A stretch of 64,000 bases of DNA from NCBI RefSeq assembly GCF_019802085.1, contig NZ_JAHVHV010000001.1, forward strand, positions 186,001 to 250,000, given 5' to 3'. Made by a program: the position numbers and the translations under genes. The notes beneath the pieces were generated by a model. That model did not search any database. It saw only the letters and a list, made by a program, of their open reading frames with translations, and was not told where the DNA came from. Below, in pieces: positions 55,501 to 64,000 of this stretch. The number at the start of each line of letters is the position of its first letter. Position 1 is the first letter of the stretch. This stretch comes from Ferrimonas balearica (GTDB lineage Bacteria; Pseudomonadota; Gammaproteobacteria; Enterobacterales; Shewanellaceae).

Positions 55501-56387
55501 GCACTATCGCATTCATTGGCCTAGGCAACATGGGGGGCCCCATGGCCCGCAACCTGGTCAAGGCCGGCCGCACCGTGCGGGTGTACGACCTCAACGAGCA
55601 GGCGGTCCACGAGCTGGCCGAAGCTGGCGCCTTTGCCTGCCACAGCGTCTGTGGTGCCGTGGCCGGAGCCGACGTGGTGATCACCATGCTGCCGGCGGGC
55701 CAGCACGTGCGCAGCCTCTACCTGGGGGATGAGGGGATCATCGCCACCGTGGCGGCGGACACCCTGCTGATCGACTGCTCCACCATCGACGCGGCCAGCG
55801 CCACCGTGGTGGCCGAGGCGGCCTCCGCCAAGGGACTGGAGTTTGTCGACGCACCGGTCTCCGGCGGCACCGCCGGGGCCGCGGCGGGCACCCTGACCTT
55901 TATCTGTGGCGGCTCCGACGCCGGCTTCGCCGCCGCCGAGCCGGTGCTGGCCCAGATGGGCGCCAACATCTTCCACGCCGGGGGCCATGGCGCCGGCCAG
56001 GTGGCCAAGATCTGCAACAACATGCTGCTGTCGGTACTGATGGTGGGCACCAGCGAAGCGCTGCAGCTGGGCCGTCATCACGGCCTGGATCCCAAGGTGC
56101 TGTCGGAGATCATGAAGGTCAGCTCCGGTGGCAACTGGACGCTGGAGAAGTACAACCCCTGTCCCGGGGTGATGGAGGCCGCGCCGGCCAGCAACGGCTA
56201 CCAGGGCGGCTTTATGGTGGACCTGATGGCCAAGGATCTGGGCCTGGCGATGGAAACCGCCAGCCAGAGCCGCAGTGCCACCCCCATGGGGGCCCTGGCC
56301 ACCAGCCTCTACCGGATGCACGCCGCCGCCGGCAACGGCAAGCGCGACTTCTCCAGCATCTTCGAACAGTTTGACAAGGACGCCTGA
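55497..56387 (+). CDS. mmsB: 3-hydroxyisobutyrate dehydrogenase
   Basis: The 296-residue enzyme oxidises 3-hydroxyisobutyrate to methylmalonate semialdehyde with NAD. The Rossmann motif is [13 protein letters not shown] (about 7-19), the substrate-binding [11 protein letters not shown] is present, and the catalytic lysine is K171 in [12 protein letters not shown]. Its product is the substrate of MmsA in the same operon. Confidence 0.96.
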   Translation: MSTIAFIGLGNMGGPMARNLVKAGRTVRVYDLNEQAVHELAEAGAFACHSVCGAVAGADVVITMLPAGQHVRSLYLGDEGIIATVAADTLLIDCSTIDAASATVVAEAASAKGLEFVDAPVSGGTAGAAAGTLTFICGGSDAGFAAAEPVLAQMGANIFHAGGHGAGQVAKICNNMLLSVLMVGTSEALQLGRHHGLDPKVLSEIMKVSSGGNWTLEKYNPCPGVMEAAPASNGYQGGFMVDLMAKDLGLAMETASQSRSATPMGALATSLYRMHAAAGNGKRDFSSIFEQFDKDA

Positions 56388-56407
56388 GGACAGGCGAGGA
56401 CGACAAT

Positions 56408-57169
56408 ATGGATTTGAACAACAAGATCGTCGCCATCACCGGCGGGGCCCGTGGCCTCGGCCTGGCGATGGCCCAACGACTGGGGCGGCAGGGCGCCCGT
56501 CTGGCGCTGCTGGACATCAACGGCGAACAGCTGGAAACCGCGGTGGCCACCCTGGCTGCCGACGGCATCGAGGCTCGCTGCTACGCCCTGGACATCACCC
56601 AGGAGGCCCAGGTGGAGGGCGCCTTCGACGCCATCCGCCGGGACTTTGGTGCCCTGAACGTGCTGGTGAACAACGCCGGCTTGCTGCGTGACGGCATGCT
56701 GGTCAAAGCCAAAGAGGGCAAGATCAGCGACAAAATGTCCCTGGCCCAGTTCCAGTCGGTGATCGACGTTAACCTTACCGGTACCTTCCTGTGCGGCCGG
56801 GAAGCGGCGGCGCTGATGATCGAGTCCGCCAGTCCCGGGGTGATCATCAACATCTCTTCGCTTGCCCGCGCCGGCAACATGGGCCAGACCAATTACGCCG
56901 CCTCCAAAGCGGGGGTGGTGGCCATGACCGTCTCCTGGGCCAAGGAGCTGGCCCGCCACGGGATCCGCACCGGCGCCGTGGCCCCGGGGGTGATCGCTAC
57001 CGACATGACCGCCGCCATGAAGCCCGAGGCGCTGGAGCGCCTGGAGAAGATGGTGCCCGTCGGTCGACTGGGTCAACCGGACGAGGTGGCCCAGGCGGTG
57101 GAGTTCATCCTGGCTAACGACTACTTCAGTGGTCGGGTGGTGGAGGTGGACGGCGGCATCCGCCTCTAA
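56408..57169 (+). CDS. SDR-family 3-hydroxyacyl-CoA dehydrogenase, probably 3-hydroxy-2-methylbutyryl-CoA specific
   Basis: The 253-residue short-chain dehydrogenase is complete: TGGARGLG near the start, NNAGLL, serine in NISSLARAG, and Y163/K167 in YAASK. As the last gene of the valine/isoleucine operon it corresponds to ivdG of Shewanella, proposed to oxidise 3-hydroxy-2-methylbutyryl-CoA to 2-methylacetoacetyl-CoA, which the thiolase at the operon start then cleaves. An acetoacetyl-CoA reductase activity is the alternative. A strong hairpin follows. Confidence 0.9.
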   Translation: MDLNNKIVAITGGARGLGLAMAQRLGRQGARLALLDINGEQLETAVATLAADGIEARCYALDITQEAQVEGAFDAIRRDFGALNVLVNNAGLLRDGMLVKAKEGKISDKMSLAQFQSVIDVNLTGTFLCGREAAALMIESASPGVIINISSLARAGNMGQTNYAASKAGVVAMTVSWAKELARHGIRTGAVAPGVIATDMTAAMKPEALERLEKMVPVGRLGQPDEVAQAVEFILANDYFSGRVVEVDGGIRL

Positions 57170-57190
57170 GCTGTCATTAACCCCGCTCAT

Positions 57191-57220
57191 AAGGCCGGCG
57201 CATTGCGCCGGCCTTTTTTG
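57191..57220 (+). terminator. Terminator of the ivd operon
   Basis: AAGGCCGGCGC and GCGCCGGCCTT form a perfect 11-base stem with a three-base loop, followed by TTTT. Confidence 0.93.
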
Positions 57221-57312
57221 TTTCCAAATAATTGAAAAGGTTTCATTTGCTGTGGTGATGTTGGTTCGCGAGCCCAAAGATCACTAGTAGGAAAAAAAGA
57301 TCAAAAAAACGT

Positions 57313-57339
57313 TAAAGCTTCGTTTGGAGGTGGCGATAA
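57313..57339 (+). promoter_or_regulatory. Sigma-28 (FliA) promoter of flagellin 1
   Basis: TAAA (57313-57316) and GGCGATAA (57332-57339) are separated by 15 bases, matching the FliA pattern TAAA-N15-GCCGATAA with one change in the -10 element. It lies 68 bases before the start codon. Confidence 0.85.
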
Positions 57340-57406
57340 ACAGGTTGAGTGTTTGAAATGGCCACCACCTGTCAGGGAAGGCCGATTGATAAAGAGGACA
57401 TCAGCC

Positions 57407-58789
57407 ATGGCTGTTACCGTAAATACCAACGTCACTTCCATGACGGCTCAACGCAACTTGAACACCTCCAACAGCAACCTGCAGCAGTCCATGGAGCGTC
57501 TGTCTTCCGGTCTGCGCATCAACTCCGCTAAGGACGATGCCGCTGGCCTGCAGATCTCCAACCGACTGACCTCCCAGGTTCGCGGCCTGGACGTAGCGAT
57601 GCGCAACGCCAACGACGGCATCTCCATCGCCCAGACCGCCGAAGGCGCCATGCAGGAGTCCACCAACATCCTGCAACGGATGCGTGACCTGTCCCTGCAG
57701 TCCGCCAACGGCTCCAACTCCGCCGACGACCGCGCGGCCATGCAGAAAGAGATCACCGCTCTGCAGACCGAGCTGACCCGTATCGCCGAAACCACCTCCT
57801 TCGGTGGCCAGAGCCTGCTGGACGGCAGCTACGGCAGCCAGAGCTTCCAGGTGGGTTCCAACGCCAACGAAACCATCGGCATCAGCCTGGGTGACGTCTC
57901 CGCCAACGCCATCGGCGCCAACACCATCTCCGGTGCCGGTACCGTGTTCGGCACCACCACCGCCACCGGTGGCTTTGCCGGCGTCTCCGCCAACGGCAAC
58001 CTGATCGTCAACGGCTCCAACAGCAAGGCCGACATCAGCCTGACCGCCGGTGACACCGCCACCACCGTGGCCGACGCCATCAACGCCGCCGGTACCGGTG
58101 TGACCGCTGAAGCTTCCGTCAGCACCACCATCGCCAACCTGACCGCCGATTCCGACGCCACCCTGACCGTGGGCAGCGACACCTTCAGCCTGGCCGACTA
58201 CGCCGGCTCCACCAAGTACCTGGCGGAAGACCTGGCCAAGGCTGGCTACGACGCCACCTACGACAGCGCCACTGATACCATCACCCTGAACGCCTCCGAC
58301 GTGGACGGTGTGGGCGTGAGCGGCGGTACCGCCGGTTCCGTTGACTTCGCCGGTGCAACCGTCGCCGGTGGTGCCGACTCCGAGGTGAACGCCAGCATCA
58401 CTCTGACCTCCGGTGAGTCCTTCACCCTGGGTGGGACCCTGCAGGGCGAGATCACCAGTGGCGCCGCTTCCACCCTGGATGACGTGGCTTCCGTCGACAT
58501 CTCCAGCGCCTCCGGTGCCCAGGACGCCATCGCCGTGATTGACGCCGCCATCGCCGGCATCGATTCCCAGCGTGCCGACCTGGGTGCGGTTCAGAACCGT
58601 CTGAGCCACACCATCAACAACCTGGGCAACATCCAGACCAACGTGGCCGACGCCCGCAGCCGGATTCAGGACGTGGACTTCGCCAAGGAGACCGCCGAGA
58701 TGACCAAGCAGCAGGTGCTGCAGCAGTCCGGCTCCGCCATGTTGGCCCAGGCCAACCAGATCCCGCAGCTGGCTCTGTCCCTGCTGTAA
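57407..58789 (+). CDS. Flagellin 1
   Basis: The 460-residue protein has the conserved flagellin N-terminus ([19 protein letters not shown], then [20 protein letters not shown]) and C-terminus ([20 protein letters not shown]...[15 protein letters not shown]), which form the D0/D1 filament core. The centre (about 180-400) is rich in Ala, Thr, Gly, Ser and Asp and forms the exposed domain. The ATG at 57407 follows AAAGAGGA. It is exported without a cleaved signal and polymerised under the cap. The conserved ends are nearly identical in DNA to the second flagellin, the centre is not. Confidence 0.96.
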   Translation: MAVTVNTNVTSMTAQRNLNTSNSNLQQSMERLSSGLRINSAKDDAAGLQISNRLTSQVRGLDVAMRNANDGISIAQTAEGAMQESTNILQRMRDLSLQSANGSNSADDRAAMQKEITALQTELTRIAETTSFGGQSLLDGSYGSQSFQVGSNANETIGISLGDVSANAIGANTISGAGTVFGTTTATGGFAGVSANGNLIVNGSNSKADISLTAGDTATTVADAINAAGTGVTAEASVSTTIANLTADSDATLTVGSDTFSLADYAGSTKYLAEDLAKAGYDATYDSATDTITLNASDVDGVGVSGGTAGSVDFAGATVAGGADSEVNASITLTSGESFTLGGTLQGEITSGAASTLDDVASVDISSASGAQDAIAVIDAAIAGIDSQRADLGAVQNRLSHTINNLGNIQTNVADARSRIQDVDFAKETAEMTKQQVLQQSGSAMLAQANQIPQLALSLL

Positions 58790-58900
58790 TCTGGACTCGG
58801 GCCGGCCCGGTACCGGCCCAACATCTCAGACGGATCTCGCCGCTTTCCCTTACAGCTGGCCGCGTTATCTGGACGAGTCCCGACCCCGAGTCGGGCCCCA

Positions 58901-58929
58901 ACGGGAGACCTCAGGTCTCCCGTTTTTCT
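58901..58929 (+). terminator. Terminator of flagellin 1
   Basis: ACGGGAGACC (58901-58910) and GGTCTCCCGT (58914-58923) form a perfect stem followed by TTTTCTT. Confidence 0.92.
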
Positions 58930-59146
58930 TGGTTAACAAAAAGATAATGAGGTGAGTTCTTTGGGGTTTGGGTTGGGGTGGCGTTTGTGTCGTGTAAATG
59001 ATGGGTAAAACATTGGAAATTTAAGGCTTTTTTTCTCAAGGCCAATATTTGGGCGCCGAAACAGCGGGTGTAAGGGAAAGCGGTGCCACAAGGCACTGGT
59101 AAGTCAGTGACTTACATCGTTGTATCTGTACTGAGGAAGCAAGCCC
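58930..59146 (+). promoter_or_regulatory. Promoter region of flagellin 2 with sigma-28-like element
   Basis: TAAG (59022-59025) and GCCAATAT (59041-59048) are 15 bases apart, a weaker FliA match than those of flagellin 1 and flaG. The start codon is 98 bases further on. The region is AT-rich and holds no gene. Confidence 0.6.
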
Positions 59147-60544
59147 ATGGCTGTAACAGTAAACACCAACGTCACTTCGATGACGGCCCAGCGCAACCTG
59201 AACTCGTCCAACTCTTCGTTGCAAACCTCCATGGAGCGCCTCTCCTCCGGTTTGCGCATCAACTCCGCCAAGGATGACGCGGCCGGTCTGCAGATCTCCA
59301 ACCGCCTGACCTCCCAGGTTCGCGGCCTGGACGTGGCGATGCGCAACGCCAACGACGGCATCTCCATCGCCCAGACCGCCGAAGGCGCCATGCAGGAGTC
59401 CACCAACATCCTGCAGCGGATGCGTGACCTGTCCCTGCAATCCGCCAACGCCTCCAACTCCACCGAAGACCGCGCTGCGATCCAAAAAGAGATCACCGCG
59501 CTGCAGGATGAGCTGACCCGGATCGCCGACACCACCTCCTTCGGCAGCCAGAAGCTGCTGGACGGCTCCTACGGCACCCAGTCCTTCCAGGTGGGCGCCA
59601 ACGCCAACGAGACCATCTCCATCAGCCTGGGTGACGTGTCCGCCAACGCCATCGGTAACAACACCATCACCGGTGCCGGTTCCGTCTTCGGGGTGAACAC
59701 CGCGAACGACGCCGCCTACGCCACCGGTGCCACCGCCGGTGACATCACCATCAGCGGTCCCCTGGGCAGCGGCACGGTTGGCATCACCGCCACCGACACC
59801 GTTACCGACATCATGAGCAAGATCAACGGTGCCAACACCGGTGTGACCGCCGAGACTTCGGTGACCACCACCATCGGGGCCCTGAGCGCCACCGATACCG
59901 GCACCCTGACCATCGGCAACGACACCTTCGATCTGGCCAAGTACGGCGGCGACATGGCCAAACTGGCTGCCGACATCGGCTCCGCCGGCCACGACGCCAC
60001 CTACAATGCCGACAATGGCGAGATCACCCTGACCGCCAAGAACGTCAACGGTGTGGACATCCAGGGCGGCGGCGCCGGCAACACCGTTGAGCTGAACGGT
60101 TGGGTTGCCGACGACACCAACGATCAGTTCATCAACGCCGAACTGAGCCTGAAGTCCAGCAGCAGCTTCACCGTAGTGGGCGACGGCACCACTGATGTGG
60201 CCGAGTTCCTGGGCGCCTCCGCCTCCAGCCTGAACAGCGTCTCCACCATCGACGTGACCACCGCCGCCGGTGCTCAGGCCGCGGTGGATGTGATTGACGC
60301 CGCCATCGCCGGCATCGACGCCAACCGGGCGGACCTGGGTGCGGCCCAGAACCGTCTGAGCCACACCATCAACAACCTGGGCAACATCCAGGTGAACGTG
60401 GCCGACGCGCGCAGCCGAATTCAGGACGTGGACTTCGCCAAGGAGACCGCTGAGCTCACCAAGCAGCAGGTGCTGCAGCAGTCCGGCTCCGCCATGCTGG
60501 CCCAGGCCAACCAGATCCCGCAGCTGGCCCTGTCTCTGCTGTAA
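59147..60544 (+). CDS. Flagellin 2
   Basis: The 465-residue protein has the same N-terminus and C-terminus as flagellin 1 and a different central domain (about 180-405). The central insert contains repeats of the flagellin hook-IN2-like type ([19 protein letters not shown]). The ATG at 59147 follows GAGGAAG. Two flagellins may be assembled in order along the filament, as in Shewanella. Its TAA (60542-60544) is part of the -35-like element of a sigma-28 promoter for the next genes. Confidence 0.96.
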   Translation: MAVTVNTNVTSMTAQRNLNSSNSSLQTSMERLSSGLRINSAKDDAAGLQISNRLTSQVRGLDVAMRNANDGISIAQTAEGAMQESTNILQRMRDLSLQSANASNSTEDRAAIQKEITALQDELTRIADTTSFGSQKLLDGSYGTQSFQVGANANETISISLGDVSANAIGNNTITGAGSVFGVNTANDAAYATGATAGDITISGPLGSGTVGITATDTVTDIMSKINGANTGVTAETSVTTTIGALSATDTGTLTIGNDTFDLAKYGGDMAKLAADIGSAGHDATYNADNGEITLTAKNVNGVDIQGGGAGNTVELNGWVADDTNDQFINAELSLKSSSSFTVVGDGTTDVAEFLGASASSLNSVSTIDVTTAAGAQAAVDVIDAAIAGIDANRADLGAAQNRLSHTINNLGNIQVNVADARSRIQDVDFAKETAELTKQQVLQQSGSAMLAQANQIPQLALSLL

Positions 60545-60568
60545 AGTCTCTGGTCTTTCGGTCGATAA
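60542..60568 (+). promoter_or_regulatory. Sigma-28 promoter of flaG-fliD, overlapping the flagellin 2 stop
   Basis: TAAAGTCT (60542-60549), an 11-base spacer and GTCGATAA (60561-60568) match TAAAGTTT-N11-GCCGATAA at 14 of 16 positions, the best FliA match in the window. Transcription should start near 60575, inside the terminator stem of the preceding gene. Confidence 0.8.
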
Positions 60569-60570
60569 CA

Positions 60571-60599
60571 ACGGTAGGGGAATCCCCTACCGTTTTTTT
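60571..60599 (+). terminator. Terminator of flagellin 2
   Basis: ACGGTAGGGG (60571-60580) and CCCCTACCGT (60584-60593) form a perfect stem followed by six T. Confidence 0.95.
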
Positions 60600-60679
60600 A
60601 TCCCGTCGGCCCAGGGGGGCTTCGGCGGGATCCGTTCGGCCGGTACAGGAAGTCCGCCCTCATACAAGGAGTCCACGCC

Positions 60680-61084
60680 ATGACGGTTATCGACACGTCA
60701 CTGCTTTCTGGTACGAATCCTGCAAAAAGCCCTGGGGCTGCAGGCACCGCCACCTCCACGCCCCAGGCCCCGACCGGGGGCACCAAGGCGGTGGCCCCGG
60801 CCACCCCGGGCAGCGTCAGCCAAAGCGCGGCCACCCGCGGCGAAGGTGATGCGGCGCTGGAACGCGACCAGCTGGCCCGCATTGCCGAGGAGCTGGAGCA
60901 CTTCCTGGGGGGCGCCCAACGGGGGCTCTCCTTCCACGTGGACGAGGCCACCGGCCGGGACGTGGTGGTGGTCAAAGACATCAAGAACGACCAGGTGATC
61001 CGGCAAATTCCTGCCGAAGAGGTGCTGGAACTTGCCGCCCGCCTGTCGGATCTGACCGGATTGTTGGTGAAAACCGAGGCGTAA
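60680..61084 (+). CDS. flaG: FlaG-family flagellar protein
   Basis: The 134-residue protein has a disordered, Ala/Thr/Pro-rich N-terminal half and a C-terminal FlaG domain (about 68-134) with LSFHVDEATGRDVVVVKDIK and VIRQIPAEEVLELAARL. FlaG proteins influence filament length in polar flagella, by an unclear mechanism. It is 18 bases upstream of fliD. The start ATG follows AAGGAG. Transcription likely comes from the sigma-28 promoter at 60542-60568. Confidence 0.93.
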   Translation: MTVIDTSLLSGTNPAKSPGAAGTATSTPQAPTGGTKAVAPATPGSVSQSAATRGEGDAALERDQLARIAEELEHFLGGAQRGLSFHVDEATGRDVVVVKDIKNDQVIRQIPAEEVLELAARLSDLTGLLVKTEA

Positions 61085-61102
61085 CCGCCTGAGGATGGAA
61101 AT

Positions 61103-62488
61103 ATGGGCTTAACCGCCGCCGGCATTGGCTCCGGACTGGACATCAATGGCATCGTCACCGCCCTGGTGGACGCCAGCTTTGTGCCCCGCCAGGTCACCCT
61201 GGATCAGCGCGAGGCCAAGGTACAGACCGAGATCTCCGCCATCGGGGCCCTGAAGTCCGCCATGAGCGACTTCCAGGACAAGCTGGAGAACCTGCAGAAG
61301 CTGGACAGCTTCGACAAGCGCAAGGCCAGCACCAACATCAGCGATTACCTCACCGCGGAGGCGGACAGCACCGCCACCGCCGGCAGCTACAACGTGGTGG
61401 TCAAAACCCTGGCGGAGAGCCACAAGGTGGGCTCGGCGGCGGTGGCCGACGCCAACACCCCGGTGGGGGAGGGGCAGCTGACCATCGCCGCGGGCATTGA
61501 CGAAAACGGCGATCCGGTCGACTTCACCCTGGACGTGGAGGCGGACGACACCCTGGCGGACATCGCCGCCAAGATCAACAGCGCCGAGGACAACCCCGGG
61601 GTCACCGCCACCATCATTACCGGCGACAACGGTCCCCGCCTGGTGATGACCGCCGACAAGACCGGCACCAACAACCAGATCACCGTCACCGCCACCGACA
61701 CCAATGGCACCGGCCTGAGCGACACCTTCGGCAACATGGAGGAGCTGGTGGCCGCGGCCAACGCCACCCTCACCATCGATGGCATGGACGTCACCTCCCA
61801 GTCCAACGAGGTGAGCAGTGCCATCCAGGGGGTGACCCTCAGCCTCAAGGACGCCGACGTGGGCAAGACCACCAAGGTGACCATCGAGCAGGACACCGGG
61901 GCCGCCACCGCGGCGGTGAAGGGGTTTGTCGAGGCCTACAACGCCCTGCAGGAGGTGGTGACCAACCTCTCCAAATACGACGCCGAGACGGAAACCGCCG
62001 GCCCGCTGCAGGGAGACAGCCTGCCCCGCTCCATCTCCAGTCAGCTGCGCAACGTGATGACCGCCAGCTACGACATCGGCAATGGCGAGACCGCCTCCCT
62101 GGCCCAGTTTGGCGTCAGCTTCGACCGCTACGGTGCCCTTCAGGTGGACGACGATCGCCTCAAGGAGGCGGTGGAAAACGACATGGCGGGCCTGGCTCAG
62201 CTGTTCGCCAAGGAGGACGAGGGCCTGGCCTTCGCCCTGGATAACGCCGTCGACATCTACACCCAGACCGGGGGCCTGCTGTCGAGCCGGGACGACACCC
62301 TGCAAAGCCAGCTTAAGCGCATCGAGTCCGACCGCGAGCAGCTCAACCTGCAGATGGCGTCCTACGAGGCGCGGTTGTACAAGCAGTTCAACGCCATGGA
62401 TTCGGTGGTCTATCAACTCAATGCCCAGGGGGCGATGCTGAGCGAGCGTCTCAACAGCCTGCCGGGCCTGGTACCCAATAACCGATGA
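61103..62488 (+). CDS. fliD: Flagellar hook-associated protein 2 (filament cap)
   Basis: The 461-residue protein caps the growing filament and helps flagellin fold at the tip. The N-terminal signature is GIGSGLDINGIVTALVDA (about 7-24), followed by a coiled segment. The central part contains the hook-IN motif region. The C-terminal FliD domain ends in a coiled coil (QLKRIESDREQLNLQMASYE) and LNSLPGL. The product is similar in length to E. coli FliD (468). It overlaps the next gene by four bases (ATGA). Confidence 0.95.
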   Translation: MGLTAAGIGSGLDINGIVTALVDASFVPRQVTLDQREAKVQTEISAIGALKSAMSDFQDKLENLQKLDSFDKRKASTNISDYLTAEADSTATAGSYNVVVKTLAESHKVGSAAVADANTPVGEGQLTIAAGIDENGDPVDFTLDVEADDTLADIAAKINSAEDNPGVTATIITGDNGPRLVMTADKTGTNNQITVTATDTNGTGLSDTFGNMEELVAAANATLTIDGMDVTSQSNEVSSAIQGVTLSLKDADVGKTTKVTIEQDTGAATAAVKGFVEAYNALQEVVTNLSKYDAETETAGPLQGDSLPRSISSQLRNVMTASYDIGNGETASLAQFGVSFDRYGALQVDDDRLKEAVENDMAGLAQLFAKEDEGLAFALDNAVDIYTQTGGLLSSRDDTLQSQLKRIESDREQLNLQMASYEARLYKQFNAMDSVVYQLNAQGAMLSERLNSLPGLVPNNR

Positions 62489-62814
62489 AAGACATTGAAC
62501 AGCGGCTCGAACAGCTCAGCGGCGACATCGATCAGTGCCTCAAGGCCCTGGACAGCGCGGACGACGACGATCGCGATCGCCTGCTTGAGCAGCTGCAAAC
62601 CCAGGTGGCCGAGCGCAAGGCCACCCTGGCCGAGGCCCTGGCCACCGAGCGGGGGCAAGATCCCCAGTGGCTGCAGTTTCAGCTCAAACTGACCCTGGCC
62701 CTGTCGGCCCGGGCCAACGAACAACTGGCGGCCCAGCGCGTGCGCCTGGGCGGCTACCGAAAGGGCCGAAAACAGGTCCAGACCTACCAGCAAATTGAAT
62801 CAGGAAGAGGCTAA
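62485..62814 (+). CDS. FliT-like flagellar export chaperone
   Basis: The 109-residue, mostly helical, charged protein (MKDIEQRLEQLSGDIDQCLK...) lies between fliD and fliS with one- and four-base overlaps. In this position FliT, the chaperone of FliD, is expected. Sequence similarity to FliT is weak by eye, so the call rests mainly on position, size and helical pattern. Confidence 0.7.
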   Translation: MKDIEQRLEQLSGDIDQCLKALDSADDDDRDRLLEQLQTQVAERKATLAEALATERGQDPQWLQFQLKLTLALSARANEQLAAQRVRLGGYRKGRKQVQTYQQIESGRG

Positions 62815-63215
62815 TGCGAGGTTCACTCAAGGCGTACAACAAGGTCAACATCTCCAGCCAGGCCGCCGAGGCCAGCCCTCACCGGGTGGTGCAGATGTTG
62901 CTGGCGGGCAGCATTGAGAAGCTGCTGCAGGCCAACCTGGCCATCGAGCAGGGCGAGGTGGCCAAGAAGGGCGAGCTGATCAGCCGCACCATGGAGATCA
63001 TCGCCCACCTGCAGGCGGCCCTGGATTTCGACCAGGGCGGGGAGATCGCCCAGAACCTGTCCGCCATGTACGACTACATGGTGCGTCGACTGGGGGACGC
63101 CAGCCGGGATAATGACACCGCCGCGCTGCTGGAGGTGGTGGATCTGCTTAAGACGCTGAAATCCGGTTGGGATGCCATCCCGGCGGAGCAGCATCATCTG
63201 AAGCAGCCGGCATAA
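62814..63215 (+). CDS. fliS: Flagellin export chaperone FliS
   Basis: The 133-residue helical protein begins MRGSLKAYNKVNISSQAAEASPHRVVQMLLAG, the FliS N-terminus with conserved tyrosine and the HRVVQMLL helix. LDFDQGGEIAQNLSAMYDYM is the second family landmark. It binds flagellin C-termini in the cytoplasm and prevents premature polymerisation. The ATG shares its A with the stop of the preceding gene. Confidence 0.96.
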   Translation: MRGSLKAYNKVNISSQAAEASPHRVVQMLLAGSIEKLLQANLAIEQGEVAKKGELISRTMEIIAHLQAALDFDQGGEIAQNLSAMYDYMVRRLGDASRDNDTAALLEVVDLLKTLKSGWDAIPAEQHHLKQPA

Positions 63216-63237
63216 AGGTTTTAGGAAACAGCTGGTT

Positions 63238-63262
63238 AGATGAGCGGCGCCGCCGCTCATCT
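63238..63262 (+). terminator. Perfect 11-base inverted repeat after fliS
   Basis: AGATGAGCGGC (63238-63248) and GCCGCTCATCT (63252-63262) are perfect complements around a GCC loop, 23 bases after the fliS stop. No T run follows, so it may be a rho-linked terminator, an mRNA-protecting hairpin or a protein site. Confidence 0.5.
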
Positions 63263-63414
63263 GACTGGCAGACTTCAGAAGCGTCGAATTTCCGTCGTTT
63301 TCCCCATGCGACCGCGAGATTTAACATCAGGTTGAAAAGTAATCGCTGGAACTTGAGTAGCTTGCGCGGATGGTTCCGGTCGTTAAAATGTGGCAAAAGC
63401 TATTCGCACTCGAA

Positions 63415-63430
63415 GGCGGGAACACCCGCC
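63415..63430 (+). promoter_or_regulatory. Small hairpin in the flrA leader
   Basis: GGCGGG (63415-63420) and CCCGCC (63425-63430) with an AACA loop lie 70 bases before the flrA start. There is no T run. It may affect the leader of the regulator gene. Confidence 0.35.
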
Positions 63431-63500
63431 CGTTTATCCACGTTCCACTTTGAAGAGAACCGACCAGGGCTAAGGGATTGCACCCCCGGTAAGCGTAACC

Positions 63501-64000
63501 ATGCAGATTGATCAGCGCATTTTGCTCGTAGACAACGACGATGCTCGTCGCGAGAAACTCAGCTACCTGCTGGAGTTTCTCGGTGAGCAGGTGGAGCTGT
63601 CCTCCCTCTCCGCCCTGGACAGCCAGCTGGATCAGGAGCGTTACCGTTCGGTGATCCTCGGTGGCTCCTCGGGCGCCGGTTCACAACTCGAACCCCTGCT
63701 GAAGAAGCACAGCCGTCAGCCCTTCCTTACCATGGGGCAGAACGGCGTGGAGGCCCCCAACCTGGTGGGCGCGCTGGATGAACCCTTTGTCTACGGTCAA
63801 GTAACCGAGCTGCTGCACTACTGCCAGGTGTACCAGCGGGTGCGTTACGAGGTCTCTCCCACCAGCCCCAATCAGACCAAGCTGTTCCGCTCCCTGGTGG
63901 GGCGCAGCGAGGCGATCTCCCGGGTGCGGCACCTGCTGGCCCAGGTGGCGGAAACCGACGCCTCTGTGCTGGTCACCGGCGAGTCCGGCACCGGCAAGGA
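63501..64000 (+). CDS. flrA: Flagellar master regulator FlrA/FleQ (5' part, continues beyond window)
   Basis: The visible 166 codons begin MQIDQRILLVDNDDARREKL, a degenerate receiver-like FleQ domain. They continue into the AAA+ domain with SLVGRSEAISRVRHLLAQV and the Walker A region TGESGTGKE at the edge of the window. FlrA activates sigma-54 promoters of class II flagellar genes and in FleQ-type proteins responds to cyclic di-GMP. It follows fliS, the usual position in polar-flagellum clusters of Vibrio and Shewanella. The start ATG is preceded by a weak site; the upstream 285 bases hold two hairpins. Confidence 0.93.
   Translation, partial: MQIDQRILLVDNDDARREKLSYLLEFLGEQVELSSLSALDSQLDQERYRSVILGGSSGAGSQLEPLLKKHSRQPFLTMGQNGVEAPNLVGALDEPFVYGQVTELLHYCQVYQRVRYEVSPTSPNQTKLFRSLVGRSEAISRVRHLLAQVAETDASVLVTGESGTGK

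Noticed and set aside
57401-60571. Very long open frames on the minus strand opposite both flagellin genes
   Set aside because: They are Gly/Val/His-rich shadows created by high GC in the third codon position of the real flagellins; similar shadows lie opposite most genes here.

Overview
The window is a GC-rich chromosomal segment of a flagellated, marine-type gammaproteobacterium close to Shewanella and Ferrimonas (order Alteromonadales). The evidence is the order dnaE-accA-tilS, two branched-chain amino-acid degradation operons of the Shewanella type, H-NS, RcsF, MenA, MetA with a MetJ operator, and a polar-flagellum block ending in an FlrA-type regulator. The genus is an inference. I see no phage, transposon, CRISPR array, tRNA or rRNA. 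Gene density and codon use are even throughout.

Layout. 1-5.2 kb: 3' end of dnaE, accA, tilS and a CPA2 cation/proton antiporter. 5.2-16.8 kb: patatin-like lipase, proS, a CHASE-GGDEF diguanylate cyclase, a hexapeptide acetyltransferase, trmO, rcsF, two exported amidohydrolase-family proteins (three domains, only one with an intact metal site) and hns. 17-22 kb: etfBA, a lysine riboswitch with an NhaC-family transporter, tdk and an unknown membrane protein. 22-33 kb: the leucine catabolism operon liuRABCDE plus a 3-oxoacid CoA-transferase (minus strand), divergent from a short-chain acyl-CoA synthetase. 33-38 kb: menA, an SDR, tesB, a tandem glycine riboswitch with an alanine/glycine symporter, and a YbaY-like lipoprotein.

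38-43.5 kb holds the most unusual locus. It is a six-gene minus-strand operon: TonB-dependent receptor, fused double ATPase, T component and S component of an ECF importer, a protein resembling the N-terminal part of the archaeal tRNA-modifying enzyme TiaS, and a 63-residue cysteine protein. A roughly 200-nt leader with three inverted repeats precedes it, and the last repeat covers the ribosome binding site. I recognise no known substrate for it.

43.5-49.3 kb: ydhF, ompW, an SDR, metA with MetJ boxes, a small membrane protein and a membrane-anchored glutamate-synthase-like protein. 49.6-57.2 kb: a seven-gene valine/isoleucine degradation operon. 57.4-64 kb: two flagellins, flaG, fliD, a fliT-like gene, fliS and the start of flrA.

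The catabolic parts fit together. LiuR-type palindromes lie before etfB, between liuR and the acyl-CoA synthetase, and before the ivd operon. A single MerR regulator could therefore coordinate leucine, valine and isoleucine breakdown with the flavoprotein that takes electrons from the acyl-CoA dehydrogenases. Three sigma-28-type promoter matches in the flagellar block precede flagellin 1, flagellin 2 and flaG; the last is embedded in the terminator of flagellin 2.
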